DNA of 64,000 nt from an uncultured Brevibacillus sp. (GCF_947502445.1 NZ_CANMZW010000009.1:62001-126000), one strand, 5' to 3'; counted from the first letter of the stretch, positions 50,789 to 60,278 are shown. Notes: a model not told the origin generated them from the sequence alone. Translations and numbers: made by a program.

Positions 50789-52180
50789 GTGTCGACATTA
50801 TTGACGGTTATTAACATTGTTGTATTACTTGCGATTATTATTGGATTGTACGCGATGCAGAAGAAGCACATTTCGTTTTCCAAACGGGTGTTTATCGGTC
50901 TAGGAGTCGGGATTTTGCTTGGTCTAGTCCTGCAATACATTTACGGAACTAAATCCGACGTCTTAAAAGCGACCATTGACTGGTACAACATCGTCGGAAA
51001 AGGGTACGTGAAGCTGCTACAAATGATCGTAATGCCATTGGTTTTCATTTCGATTGTCTCTGCTTTTACCAAAATGAAACTAACGAATAACATCGGAAAA
51101 ATCAGCACGTTGATTATCGGATTGCTGGTGGGAACAACAGCAGTAGCTGCTGCGATTGGTATTGCTTCTACCTTGGCATTTAATCTGGATGGAGCACAGT
51201 TCCAGCAGGGAGAGGCAGAAACGGCTCGTATTGGTCAGGTGGAGCAGCGTCTAGGTGATATCCAGAGCATGACCTTGCCACAAAAAGTGCTGGAGCTTCT
51301 GCCAGCGAATCCGTTCCTCGATTTGACAGGGGATCGCGCGACTTCTACAATCGCAGTTGTTATTTTTGCAGCCTTTATCGGAATTGCTTATTTAGGGGTC
51401 AAAAAGAAAACACCAGAGCATGCTGAGCTGTTTGCCAAAATCGTAGATGCTTTCCATGCTATTATCATGCGTGTAGTGACGATAATTTTGCGCCTGACTC
51501 CATACGGGGTACTCGCAATTATGACGAGAGTTGCCGCAACGAGTGATTACAATGCGATTTGGCAGCTGGGCAAATTCGTGGTTGCTTCGTATGTCGCACT
51601 CGCGATCATGTTTATCGTTCACTTGCTGCTCCTGGCTTTTGCAGGACTCAATCCGATTACGTACGTGAAAAAGGCATTCCCTGTACTTACCTTTGCGTTC
51701 ACATCCCGTACGAGTGCGGGTGCATTGCCGCTGAACGTCAAAACACAAACACAGGATTTGGGCGTTCCTGAGGGAATTGCCAACTTTGCCGGATCTTTCG
51801 GTCTTTCGATTGGTCAAAATGGCTGCGCGGGTACGTATCCGGCTATGCTCGCCGTGATGGTAGCACCACTCGCAGGGATTGATCCGCTGTCTCCTTCCTT
51901 TATCTTGACACTGATCGCAGTGGTCGCTCTCAGCTCATTTGGGGTAGCAGGTGTGGGTGGAGGAGCAACCTTTGCAGCCCTGCTTGTACTGTCTACCATG
52001 AATCTGCCGATTGCAATCGTGGGCTTGCTGATTTCCGTAGAGCCATTGATTGATATGGGACGTACAGCGCTGAATGTGAGCGGAAGCATGACGGCTGGCG
52101 TACTGACGAGCAAAGCAACAAAAGATCTGGATACAAATACGTTTAATGATACAAAGCCACAGTCTGTAACGGTTTCATAA
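50789..52180 (+). CDS. tcyP: Dicarboxylate/amino acid:cation symporter, TcyP-like
   Basis: Product of 463 residues with a GTG start after GGGGGGAAA; the in-frame ATG at 50729 lies on the promoter. The DAACS signature is present: MIVMPLVFISIVSAF, AFTSRTSAGALPLN (the serine-rich hairpin), SIGQNGCAGTYPAMLAVMVA and SSFGVAGVGGGATFAAL. The sequence flow follows Bacillus subtilis TcyP, the Na+- or H+-coupled L-cystine importer. It is likely to be induced by sulfur limitation; no CymR site was identified. Symbol given from recognition of the family pattern. Confidence 0.85.
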   Translation: MSTLLTVINIVVLLAIIIGLYAMQKKHISFSKRVFIGLGVGILLGLVLQYIYGTKSDVLKATIDWYNIVGKGYVKLLQMIVMPLVFISIVSAFTKMKLTNNIGKISTLIIGLLVGTTAVAAAIGIASTLAFNLDGAQFQQGEAETARIGQVEQRLGDIQSMTLPQKVLELLPANPFLDLTGDRATSTIAVVIFAAFIGIAYLGVKKKTPEHAELFAKIVDAFHAIIMRVVTIILRLTPYGVLAIMTRVAATSDYNAIWQLGKFVVASYVALAIMFIVHLLLLAFAGLNPITYVKKAFPVLTFAFTSRTSAGALPLNVKTQTQDLGVPEGIANFAGSFGLSIGQNGCAGTYPAMLAVMVAPLAGIDPLSPSFILTLIAVVALSSFGVAGVGGGATFAALLVLSTMNLPIAIVGLLISVEPLIDMGRTALNVSGSMTAGVLTSKATKDLDTNTFNDTKPQSVTVS

Positions 52181-52191
52181 AGGAAATAAAG

Positions 52192-52235
52192 AACCCGGCT
52201 GCACCGTCGAGTTGACAAGTGCAGCCGGGTTTTTC
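52192..52235 (+). terminator. Strong terminator between convergent genes
   Basis: AACCCGGCTGCAC (52192-52204) and GTGCAGCCGGGTT (52219-52231) are perfect 13-base inverted copies followed by TTTT. It serves tcyP and may also stop leftward transcription. Confidence 0.92.
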
Positions 52236-52242
52236 ATGCCGT

Positions 52243-53892
52243 TTATTTTGTTACAGACGTAAACTTGAAGTAAGCACCGCCAAGTGGGTAGATGACAAAA
52301 TCCTTCACCTTATCATTTTTCACATAAGGGCTTCCACGGAAGTTGATAGGAGCAAGCGGCATTTCATCCATCAGGATGGTTTCTGCATCCAGCAGGATTT
52401 GCTTGCGCTTGTCCAGATCTGGCTCGTGATAGCTCTGATCGATCAGCTCTTTGAATTTCGGATTTTCCCAGTCAGGATGGTTGTTTCCACCTGTTTTGTC
52501 GCGGAACATTTCCAGGAAGTTGATTGGATCGTTGAAGTCTGCGCCCCACTGGAATCGGATCATGTCAAAGTTCGCTTGTGATCTCATGTCGCGGTATACC
52601 TTTAGCTCTGCTGTATAGAGCTTCACATCGACACCGAGTGCTTTTTTCCATTGGTCTTGGAGCGCCTCTGCTACTTTTTTGTTTGTATCAGTTGTGTCAA
52701 ATGTGTACGTAACGCTTGGGAATGTAGTCAGACCCAGCTCCTTCATACCTTCTTGCAGCAATTGCTTCGCTTTTTCCTTGTCTTCTTTAAAGTAACCGTC
52801 TTTGTTCAGCCCCATGGAGGTCGGTACCCATCCATATGCGGCAGGAACACCTGTCTGCAAAATGTTGTCGATGAGCTCTTGGCGATCAATTGCATAAGCA
52901 AAGGCTTGTCTGATTTTTTTGTTATTAAACGGCGGCTTGTTCGTATTGAACACGACAGATTGCGTACCAGGGTTGTCAGCTACCATCAGCTTGCCTGCGT
53001 CCTTGAGAGACTGGATCGCATCGGTCGGCAGTGTGGAGGCTGGATATCCGCCCCAGTCGATATCACCGTTTTCAAACATGGAGAACGCTGTGTTGTTGTC
53101 TTCAATCATGACGATCTCAAGACGGTCCAGCTTGACGTTGTCTTTATCCCAGTAATTCGGGTTTTTCGTGAAGATGATTTTGCTTTTATGCTCCCACGTA
53201 TCCATGATGAATGGACCGTTACCTACGATTGTTTTTGCTTCGTTTGCCCATTTCGGGTTGCCTTCAACCGTTTTTTGGTGCAACGGGAAAAGGGTTGGGA
53301 AGAAGGTCAGCTCACGGAAAAACGGCGTAGGCGACTTCAGGTTAAACTCAACAGTATAGTCATCGAGGGCTTTCACACCCACGTCTTCAGGCTTTCCTTT
53401 GCCTGTATTGTATTCCTCTCCGCCTTTAATGTAGTAAAGCTGATAGGCGTACTCGGACGCTGTTTTCGGATCGAGATTGCGTTTGATCGCATAGACGAAG
53501 TCGTGGGCGGTAACAGGATCGCCGTTGCTCCACTTCGCGTCCTTGCGAATTTTAAACGTATAGGTGGTGTAGTCTGGAGAGTTGGTAAAGCTCTCAGCGG
53601 TTGCATTTGTCAGCTGTCCATTCAGGTCGTAGTTGGTCAAGCCTTCAAAAGCAGCGTAAATCATGTCGAACGAGTCAGCGTCGACTGCGATACCCGGGTC
53701 CATGGAAGGTGGTTCACTATTGATACTCCAATGCAACACCATTGGTTCTGCCTTTGTACCTTCTGCTGGTGTTGTAGCGGGCTGTGAGGTTTGTCCCGCT
53801 GGTTGTGCAGGTGCTGGTTGAGAGCTGGAACAGCCAGTTATTACCCCAAAAAGCAAGGTAAAACAGGTGGCCAGTGCAAGACCCTTTTTCAT
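52243..53892 (-). CDS. Oligopeptide ABC transporter substrate-binding lipoprotein (OppA type)
   Basis: Product of 549 residues with lipobox VITGC (Cys21), a Pro/Ala/Gln/Thr-rich linker and the SBP_bac_5 fold: YTFKIRKDAKWSNGDPVTAHDFVYAIKRNLDP is the OppA hallmark, followed by IRQAFAYAIDRQELI. The TASEYAYQLYYIKGGEEYNTGKG stretch is typical of OppA from Bacillales. No permease or ATPase genes are adjacent, so it must feed an Opp system elsewhere. AGGGGGGAT precedes the ATG; a TTGCCT/TATTCT pair 17 bases apart upstream (about 53930-53970) may be its promoter. Confidence 0.92.
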   Translation of the reverse strand: MKKGLALATCFTLLFGVITGCSSSQPAPAQPAGQTSQPATTPAEGTKAEPMVLHWSINSEPPSMDPGIAVDADSFDMIYAAFEGLTNYDLNGQLTNATAESFTNSPDYTTYTFKIRKDAKWSNGDPVTAHDFVYAIKRNLDPKTASEYAYQLYYIKGGEEYNTGKGKPEDVGVKALDDYTVEFNLKSPTPFFRELTFFPTLFPLHQKTVEGNPKWANEAKTIVGNGPFIMDTWEHKSKIIFTKNPNYWDKDNVKLDRLEIVMIEDNNTAFSMFENGDIDWGGYPASTLPTDAIQSLKDAGKLMVADNPGTQSVVFNTNKPPFNNKKIRQAFAYAIDRQELIDNILQTGVPAAYGWVPTSMGLNKDGYFKEDKEKAKQLLQEGMKELGLTTFPSVTYTFDTTDTNKKVAEALQDQWKKALGVDVKLYTAELKVYRDMRSQANFDMIRFQWGADFNDPINFLEMFRDKTGGNNHPDWENPKFKELIDQSYHEPDLDKRKQILLDAETILMDEMPLAPINFRGSPYVKNDKVKDFVIYPLGGAYFKFTSVTK

Positions 53893-54215
53893 TGAAATCC
53901 CCCTAGTAAATAGTAAAGACGCATATGTATATTCAGAATATTCGTTTATGTTTTTAAAGGCAATTGAATTTTTAAATTTCTCGACAAAAAATTTCTTTAT
54001 AAGCGAAATATGACGATTTTTCCCAAATGAATAGGATAAGCTGGCTATTTCTCTGCACGAAGCAGTTCAGCAAATCCTGTTTGACAGAAGAGACTAGCCG
54101 CCAAGTATGATCGTAAATGGCAGGGAGTAGCAAATGAACTGGATTAGGCTACTGATTCCGTATAATATAAATGTAGCAAGTGTGTCTATCAAAACAGGTA
54201 GGAGTTAATATACGC
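53893..54215. promoter_or_regulatory. Divergent intergenic region
   Basis: About 320 AT-rich bases between oppA and the divergent regulator gene, without a credible gene. A TATAAT box near 54161-54166, with ACTGGA 17 bases upstream, is the likely rightward promoter; AGAATATTCG near 53934 is palindromic and close to the leftward one. A small hairpin-free middle part shows nothing recognisable. Confidence 0.45.
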
Positions 54216-55556
54216 ATGTATAGAATTGGTGTTGTGGGACCGCCCCCTTCTGTTGAGCGGATATTGGCGATTGCCAATGAGTTTGAGCATGAAATCGAAT
54301 TTGTCCCATTCACGTATGAGGATGCAAGAGAAGTGAGCAGAATCGTCCAGGAGCATAATGCAGAGTGCAACGGCTGGTTTTGTTCGGGACCTATTCCTTA
54401 TACGATTGCCAAAAATGCTGTAGGCCCCGATGCCAATATTGTGTATTGCCCACCGACTGGCTCGAATTTGTACCGCTGCTTCATCCAGATGTCAATTGAT
54501 CATCATGAAGTGGTGAAGAGTGTCTCTGTTGATATGATTGATACAGAGGGACCCAATTTGCGGGAAGCCATGAGTGAGCTGGATCTAAACGACGAGAAAA
54601 TGTATTTGCATACGTATGACGAGCACTACGACCCTGAGATCATTACCAACTACCATGTTTCTCTTTGGCGGGAAGGAAAAACGCAAGGCGCATTTACGAC
54701 GCTGTCTTCTGTCGAGCGCGCGCTGAGGCAGGAAGGCATTCCCGTTTACCGCGTCTTGATTACCAAGATGGAAATCAGGCAAGCGATGAAGATCGTCATT
54801 GAGAGAGCGAGAAGTACGTACTTCAAGGACACACAGATCGGGGTTGAATTTATCGAGCTGGAGCAGTTCGACAAAATTCCAGAGCGCTCGCAAACCCGTT
54901 ACCACTTGCAGCAGCTGGAGCTAAAAATCAGGCAGATTCTGCTGCTTCTCTGCGAAAGAATGGACGGCTCTCTCATTGCAAACGGTAATGGACGCTATCA
55001 GATTTTCAGTACGCGCGGAGCGATTCAGCGCGAGATTGAAATGCTGCGCCATACCGTTGCACAGCTGTCATTGGAGGCAGATGTTCCCGTTGCTGTAGGG
55101 GTCGGATTTGGCGAGACCGCCTTTTCTGCTGAGAACAATGCGAGAAAAGCGATCCAGCACGCAAAGGAAAGACCGGAGTTCGGAATTGTCATCGTGCAGG
55201 ATGACGGCGTCATGATCGAGTCAGTAGGCGAGAGTGAGCAGCTGACGTATTCGTACCGCTCCAGTGACCCCGAGCTGCTGGATCTATTAAACAAGGCCAA
55301 TATTAGCGTCAAAACCTATCACAAGATCAAGGCACTCGTACAGCGCATGGGCTGGAGTACATTCACTACGACAGATATCGCCTCGTATTTGTCCATGACC
55401 GTTCGCAATGCCCAGCGCATTTTAGGCAGCCTCTGCGAATATGGCCTTGCCGAGCTAAAAGGCGAGGAACAGCAAGCTGTACGCGGCAGACCGAAAAAAA
55501 TGTACGCGTTAAAAAATGAAAATCGAAAAGAGATAGAGCACTCAAGCACCCGATGA
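54216..55556 (+). CDS. Multi-domain regulator with cyclase/GGDEF-like domain and C-terminal HTH
   Basis: Product of 446 residues from MYRIGVVGPPPSVERI; TAGGAG lies about 12 bases upstream. Three parts are visible. Residues 1-190: a possible Rossmann-like sensor (IGVVGPPPSVERILAIAN, EHNAECNGWFCSGPIPY). Residues 215-350: a degenerate nucleotide-cyclase or GGDEF-like domain (NGNGRYQIFSTRGAIQREI, VAVGVGFGETAFSAENNARKAIQHA), without a GGDEF site. Residues 365-435: a winged HTH (FTTTDIASYLSMTVRNAQRILGSLCEYGLAEL) with RGRPKKMYAL at the end. I do not recognise a named family member. The gene reads into the abgT-abgA-abgB genes, so it is probably their regulator. Confidence 0.8.
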   Translation: MYRIGVVGPPPSVERILAIANEFEHEIEFVPFTYEDAREVSRIVQEHNAECNGWFCSGPIPYTIAKNAVGPDANIVYCPPTGSNLYRCFIQMSIDHHEVVKSVSVDMIDTEGPNLREAMSELDLNDEKMYLHTYDEHYDPEIITNYHVSLWREGKTQGAFTTLSSVERALRQEGIPVYRVLITKMEIRQAMKIVIERARSTYFKDTQIGVEFIELEQFDKIPERSQTRYHLQQLELKIRQILLLLCERMDGSLIANGNGRYQIFSTRGAIQREIEMLRHTVAQLSLEADVPVAVGVGFGETAFSAENNARKAIQHAKERPEFGIVIVQDDGVMIESVGESEQLTYSYRSSDPELLDLLNKANISVKTYHKIKALVQRMGWSTFTTTDIASYLSMTVRNAQRILGSLCEYGLAELKGEEQQAVRGRPKKMYALKNENRKEIEHSSTR

Positions 55557-55571
55557 TGTCGGGTGTTTTTT
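55547..55571 (+). terminator. Rho-independent terminator
   Basis: CACCCGA (55547-55553) pairs with TCGGGTG (55559-55565), followed by six T residues. The stop codon of the regulator gene lies in the loop. Confidence 0.88.
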
Positions 55572-55691
55572 ATGGTGGAACCAAATTTCCATGAGCGACA
55601 AGCTTAATAAAAATGCAGGAGTATCAAGGTTTCATGCGACTCGGATTCATAATGGAAGCTTTTCTATTTTGCAAGAAGTCAAACAACTCTA

Positions 55692-55720
55692 TTGAAAAAA
55701 TGTTAATCTGGCTATATAAT
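55692..55720 (+). promoter_or_regulatory. Sigma-A promoter of the abg operon
   Basis: TTGAAA (55692-55697), exactly 17 bases, TATAAT (55715-55720). With this promoter the transcript would start near 55727 and carry a leader of about 240 bases before abgT. Confidence 0.75.
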
Positions 55721-55726
55721 TCATTT

Positions 55727-55964
55727 AAACGAAATTGTCTCTTTCTATTCGCTAAATTAAGAGCTTGGACCGAATATAACGAAAGGAGTATTCATTTCAT
55801 CATGAAGCAACATCTCGGTTTTGAATGATTGGTGAACGTTGAAGTTAAATTGAAAGGGCTTTCACTTTAATGCCAACAACCAGACTGATCACTCATTCAG
55901 AACGCCTTTGTTTCGAACCTGAAACATTCGGAATGATGATAATAACGTAAAAGGGGGATGCCAG
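55727..55964 (+). promoter_or_regulatory. Long leader of the abg operon with mini-ORF and inverted repeats
   Basis: Within the 240-base leader a nine-codon frame (MKQHLGFE, 55802-55828) follows an AAAGGAG site at a rather long distance of 13 bases. Downstream there is a nested repeat: CATTC (55894-55898) with GAATG (55931-55935), enclosing GTTTC (55910-55914) and GAAAC (55921-55925). These could be an attenuator, or the operator for the upstream regulator. No known riboswitch pattern was recognised. Confidence 0.4.
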
Positions 55965-57506
55965 GTGAGTGCACGTCAAGCAAACACAGACCATTATGAG
56001 CAAGCATCACAAGGAATGGGCTTGGTAAAGTGGGTCGAGCGGGTTGGGAACAAGCTGCCGAATCCGTTCATGCTGTTCCTTTATCTGATCGCGGCTCTGA
56101 TGATTATCACTGCCATATTGTCTATTTTTCATGTAACGGCAATCGATCCGATTAAAAACGAAGAGATCCAAGTGAAGAACCTGCTTAGCCAGGAAGGGCT
56201 GCAATGGCTTTTGCCCAACATCATCAAGAACTTCTCTGGATTCTTGCCTTTGGGCTCAATCCTGACGCTGATGCTTGGTGTAGGGCTGGCTGAAAAGGTT
56301 GGACTTTTGGAAGCGGTTATTCGCAAAATGTCCCTGCGTGTAAGTGCACGCTACGCCAGCTATCTGGTAGCATTTATCGCGTTTTTCAGCCACGTATCCT
56401 CTGATGCGGCTTTCGTCATCATGCCGCCACTCGGAGCTTTGATCTTTTTGGCAGTCGGACGTCACCCGGTTGCTGGTTTGCTGGCTGCGATCGCTGGTGT
56501 TGGTTCCGGTTTTTCCGCCAATATCCTGATTGTAACGACAGACGTACTGCTTTCGGGTATCAGCTCGGAGATCTCCAAGTCGGTTGACCCGAATGTGACT
56601 GTAAGCGTTCTCGACAACTGGTTCTTTATGTCCGTATCTGTTTTGCTCTTGTCCGCTGTCATCGGTTTTATCACGGACAAGTTTGTCGAGCCGAAGCTGG
56701 GTGTCTACAAGGGTGATAACAGCAAGAAGCTTGAGGATTTATCCGATCTGCAGAAGAAGGGCCTGCGTGCAGCAGGTATCGCAGCACTTGTTTTCATCGC
56801 GGTTCTGGCTGCTCTGGTTGTACCTGCAAACGGTATCCTGCGTGATCCTAAGCTGGGCACCATCGTACCGTCGCCATTCATTTCGGGTATCGTCCCTGTC
56901 ATCCTGATCTTCTTTTTTACCGTAGCGATTACGTACGGGATCAAGGTCGGGGTGATCAAAAAGCAAAATGACATTCCCGCGCTGTTGACTGATCCGATCA
57001 AAGGCATGGCTGGCTTTATCGTGATGATCTTCCCGCTTTCTCAATTTGTAGCGATGTTCAACTGGAGCAACATGGGAAGCTTCCTCGCGTTGTCTATTAC
57101 AGATGTGCTCGAACAAATGAATATGTCTGGCGCTCCAGTCTTTATCGGCTTGATGTTCCTGTCTGCGTTTCTCTGTATGTTTATCGCCAGCGGCTCTGCG
57201 ATCTGGTCGCTCCTGGCACCTGTATTTGTTCCGATGTTCATGGCACTTGGCTTCCACCCGGCATTTGCACAAGTGGCATTCCGTGTCGCTGACTCGTCCG
57301 TGATTCCATTTGCGATCGTCTCGCCGTTTATCCCGCTGTTCCTGAACTTTTTGCAGGAATATAAAAAGGATGCCAAGCTGGGTACGTACTATTCCTTGAT
57401 TATGCCGTATCCGATTGCGATCTTCGTGCTTTGGACACTGTTACTTGTGGTATGGTATTTCTTGGGCTTACCAATTGGTCCTGGAGTATATCCAGTTTTG
57501 AAATAG
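55965..57506 (+). CDS. abgT: p-Aminobenzoyl-glutamate transporter
   Basis: Product of 513 residues with GTG start after AAGGGGG. The length and the patterns GLVKWVERVGNKLPNPFMLFLYL, LGSILTLMLGVGLAEKVGLLEAVIRKM, FFSHVSSDAAFVIMPPLGALIFLAVGRHPVAG and FIASGSAIWSLLAPVFVPMFMALG are those of the AbgT family. In Escherichia coli AbgT imports p-aminobenzoyl-glutamate, a folate breakdown product; some relatives export sulfonamides. The two peptidase subunit genes directly downstream show that import for hydrolysis is the role here. Confidence 0.93.
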   Translation: MSARQANTDHYEQASQGMGLVKWVERVGNKLPNPFMLFLYLIAALMIITAILSIFHVTAIDPIKNEEIQVKNLLSQEGLQWLLPNIIKNFSGFLPLGSILTLMLGVGLAEKVGLLEAVIRKMSLRVSARYASYLVAFIAFFSHVSSDAAFVIMPPLGALIFLAVGRHPVAGLLAAIAGVGSGFSANILIVTTDVLLSGISSEISKSVDPNVTVSVLDNWFFMSVSVLLLSAVIGFITDKFVEPKLGVYKGDNSKKLEDLSDLQKKGLRAAGIAALVFIAVLAALVVPANGILRDPKLGTIVPSPFISGIVPVILIFFFTVAITYGIKVGVIKKQNDIPALLTDPIKGMAGFIVMIFPLSQFVAMFNWSNMGSFLALSITDVLEQMNMSGAPVFIGLMFLSAFLCMFIASGSAIWSLLAPVFVPMFMALGFHPAFAQVAFRVADSSVIPFAIVSPFIPLFLNFLQEYKKDAKLGTYYSLIMPYPIAIFVLWTLLLVVWYFLGLPIGPGVYPVLK

Positions 57507-57536
57507 TGATTGCTCCAGAGATAACAGGAGGAATTG

Positions 57537-58799
57537 ATGATGTTGGATCTGGTTACGCTGCGAAGAGATTTTCATATGCATCCGGAAGTAGGCTTTACAG
57601 AGTTTCGTACGGCTACCAGGGTAGTTGAAATATTGACTTCACTCGGATTTGATGTAATTTATGGGCAAGATGCTATGGATGGCGACTCCCGTCGGGGGTT
57701 GCCTTCCGAGGCTGTATTGGAAAAAGCATATGAACGAGCGCTGCATGATGGCGCAAACCCGGCGATTGTAGAAAAAATGCGCGGCGGTTACACAGCTGTA
57801 ATCGGTGTGAAAAGAGGAAAGTCTGCGGGACCTACTGTTGCTTTCCGTTTTGACATGGATGCCTTGCCAGTCCTAGAAAGCAAGGATGGAGACCATTTTC
57901 CACAAGCGAATGGCTTTCGCTCTCACTACGAGGGAAACATGCACGCATGTGCGCATGACGGTCATACCACGATTGGTTTGGGACTGGCAGAAAAACTGGC
58001 AGATGGAGATTTTTCCGGTACAGTAAAGCTGATTTTTCAACCGGCTGAAGAGGGTGTACGCGGGGCGTATTCGATCGTGCAAAAAGGGATCGTCGATGAC
58101 GTGGACTACATTTTCTGCCACCATCTAGGTGTCGGTGTACCACTCGGTGAAATACATGGCGGCTCTCATGGCTTTTTGGCAACAACCAAAATGCTGGCTC
58201 ATTTTCACGGTGTTTCCTCCCATGCCGGAGCATCGCCTGAGCAAGGGAAAAACGCATTACTCGGAGCAGCAACTGCTTTATTGAACATTCATGCGATTCC
58301 ACGTTTTAGCACTGGCTCCACTCGTATCAATGTAGGGGTTCTGGAGGGCGGTACTGCAGCCAACATCATTCCGGCATACGCTAAAATGGTGGTGGAAACC
58401 CGCTCTGTATCAGAAGAGGTCAATGCAGAGCTGGAGCAGCGTGTACGCAATATTATCGCGCACAGTGCTGCGATGCATGAGCTGGAGCATGAGATCGAGG
58501 TAGTCGGCGGAGCCATTCCGATCAACTACGACATCGATATGGCTGAGCTTGCTCTCGAAGAAGCAAAACAAGTAGAGGGCTTTCACTCCTTTGTGAACGG
58601 TGCGTACAACGCGATGGGAAGCGAGGACGCGAGCTTTTTGATCAAGCGTGTGCAGGATCGCGGCGGAAAAGGAACCTATATGTCTATCGGTACGGATATT
58701 CCGGCGCCTCACCATCATCCGAAATTCGATATTCAAGAGGAAATTCTTCCTCGCAGCGTAGAGCTTTTGAATCGCATTGCAAGACGGCTTCTGACTTAG
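57537..58799 (+). CDS. abgA: p-Aminobenzoyl-glutamate hydrolase subunit A (M20 peptidase)
   Basis: Product of about 420 residues; AGGAGG lies five to eight bases before two adjacent ATGs. It follows Escherichia coli AbgA throughout: LRRDFHMHPEVGFTEFRTAT, the AbgA-specific insert SRRGLPSEAVLEKAYERALHDGANPAIVEK, FRFDMDALPV, HACAHDGHTTIGLGLA (zinc ligands), IFQPAEEGVRGA and the closing APHHHPKFDIQEE. With AbgB it forms a Mn-dependent heterodimer that splits p-aminobenzoyl-glutamate into p-aminobenzoate and glutamate, salvaging folate pieces. It lies 30 bases after abgT. Confidence 0.93.
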   Translation: MMLDLVTLRRDFHMHPEVGFTEFRTATRVVEILTSLGFDVIYGQDAMDGDSRRGLPSEAVLEKAYERALHDGANPAIVEKMRGGYTAVIGVKRGKSAGPTVAFRFDMDALPVLESKDGDHFPQANGFRSHYEGNMHACAHDGHTTIGLGLAEKLADGDFSGTVKLIFQPAEEGVRGAYSIVQKGIVDDVDYIFCHHLGVGVPLGEIHGGSHGFLATTKMLAHFHGVSSHAGASPEQGKNALLGAATALLNIHAIPRFSTGSTRINVGVLEGGTAANIIPAYAKMVVETRSVSEEVNAELEQRVRNIIAHSAAMHELEHEIEVVGGAIPINYDIDMAELALEEAKQVEGFHSFVNGAYNAMGSEDASFLIKRVQDRGGKGTYMSIGTDIPAPHHHPKFDIQEEILPRSVELLNRIARRLLT

Positions 58800-58863
58800 G
58801 GAAACCTCTTCTATTGGTCAAACTCCAATCTGCCAAACAACGACATAGAGAGGATGTTTCTTC

Positions 58864-60267
58864 ATGCATACCAAACAGATTGCAGAAATGATTGAGAACA
58901 AACGAGATTCGTTTATCAAAGTGAGCGACCGTATCTGGGAATTCGCGGAGACGCGTTTCGAAGAGTACCAATCGGCTGAATTGCTCGCCGGGACATTGGA
59001 GAGCGAAGGCTTCCAGGTTGAGAGAGGTGTAGGCGGTATCCAGACAGCCTTCATCGGGAGCTTTGGTAGTGGAAGTCCGGTAGTGGCGATCCTGGGTGAG
59101 TTCGACGCACTCTCCGGAATGAGCCAGAAAAAAGGACAAGCAAAAGAAGAACCATTGGTGCCAGGGGCAAATGGACATGGATGTGGCCACAACCTGCTAG
59201 GTACCGCTTCTCTGGCGGCAGCAGTTGCAGTGAAGCAATATATGGAAGAGAATAACATGTCTGGTACTGTGCGCTATTACGGATGCCCGGGTGAAGAAGG
59301 CGGCTCTGGAAAAACGTTTATGGCAAGAGCAGGTCTGTTTGACGACGTTGATTTCGCGCTCTGCTGGCATCCAATGGGTTACAACAGCATCATGGCGGTC
59401 GAATCGCTCGCGAACTACCAGGTATACTTCAAATTCAGAGGCAAAAGTGCCCATGCAGCAGCAAGTCCGCATCTGGGACGCAGCGCGCTGGATGCAGTCG
59501 AGCTGATGAACGTCGGGGTCAACTACCTGCGTGAGCATATCATTACGGATGCCCGTGTGCACTATGCCATCACAAACTCCGGCGGCTTGTCTCCAAACGT
59601 CGTGCAGCCGTATGCAGAGGTGCTTTACCTCGTACGTGCGCCGAAGGTCGATCAAGTACAGGAAATCTACGAGCGTGTATGCAAAATTGCCAAAGGTGCC
59701 GCGCTCATGACCGAAACCGAAGTAGAGATCGTATTCGACAAAGCTTGCTCCAATGTGGTGCAAAATGAAACGATCGAGCAAGTGATGTATAAAAACTTCC
59801 AGGAGCTGGGCGTTCCAGTACATGACGAGGAAGAGCTGAAGCTCGCCAAAGCCGTACGTGCGACATTGACCGAACAAGAGAGACAAACAGCAGAAAGACT
59901 GTCTGCGGATACACCTGATCCTGACATGGTTTCCTGGATCAATCCGTACACAGGTGCTACGATTCCGCTCAATGGCTCTACTGATGTAGGGGATGTCAGC
60001 TGGATTACCCCGACAGCACAATGTACGACTGCTTGCTTCATCAATGGATCTACCTTGCACTCCTGGCAGTGGGTTACACTTGGTGCCACTTCCATGGCGC
60101 ACAAAGGCATGCTCCATGCAGGTAAAGTCATGGCTTCCACAGCAGTAGACATGCTGAAAAACCCAGAGCTGATCGAAAAAGCGAAAGCTGAGCTGAAGCA
60201 ACGTCTGGGCAACACCACTTATGTAAACCCAATTCCTGAGGGTGTCATGCCTTCTGTGAAAAAATAA
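58864..60267 (+). CDS. abgB: p-Aminobenzoyl-glutamate hydrolase subunit B (M20 peptidase)
   Basis: Product of 467 residues, aligning by eye with Escherichia coli AbgB over its length: IWEFAETRFEEYQSAELLAGTLESEGF, LGEFDALSGMSQ, GANGHGCGHNLLGTA (zinc ligands), YGCPGEEGGSGKTFMARAG, SAHAAASPHLGRSALDAVELMN and STDVGDVSWITP. It is the partner of AbgA. GAGAGGATG lies about nine bases before the ATG. The order here is T-A-B, whereas it is A-B-T in Escherichia coli. The downstream terminator closes the operon. Confidence 0.93.
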   Translation: MHTKQIAEMIENKRDSFIKVSDRIWEFAETRFEEYQSAELLAGTLESEGFQVERGVGGIQTAFIGSFGSGSPVVAILGEFDALSGMSQKKGQAKEEPLVPGANGHGCGHNLLGTASLAAAVAVKQYMEENNMSGTVRYYGCPGEEGGSGKTFMARAGLFDDVDFALCWHPMGYNSIMAVESLANYQVYFKFRGKSAHAAASPHLGRSALDAVELMNVGVNYLREHIITDARVHYAITNSGGLSPNVVQPYAEVLYLVRAPKVDQVQEIYERVCKIAKGAALMTETEVEIVFDKACSNVVQNETIEQVMYKNFQELGVPVHDEEELKLAKAVRATLTEQERQTAERLSADTPDPDMVSWINPYTGATIPLNGSTDVGDVSWITPTAQCTTACFINGSTLHSWQWVTLGATSMAHKGMLHAGKVMASTAVDMLKNPELIEKAKAELKQRLGNTTYVNPIPEGVMPSVKK

Positions 60268-60278
60268 CAAAAAACGAA

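Noticed and set aside
52651..53787. Open frame of 378 codons on the plus strand
   Set aside because: Antisense to the OppA-type gene, Cys/Arg/Val-rich nonsense product.
55613..55828. Open frame of 71 codons upstream of abgT
   Set aside because: Spans the abg promoter and has no ribosome site at its start; only the last nine codons have a plausible start and are described as a leader mini-ORF.
59197..60270. Open frame of 357 codons on the minus strand
   Set aside because: Antisense to abgB, which matches its family over the whole length.
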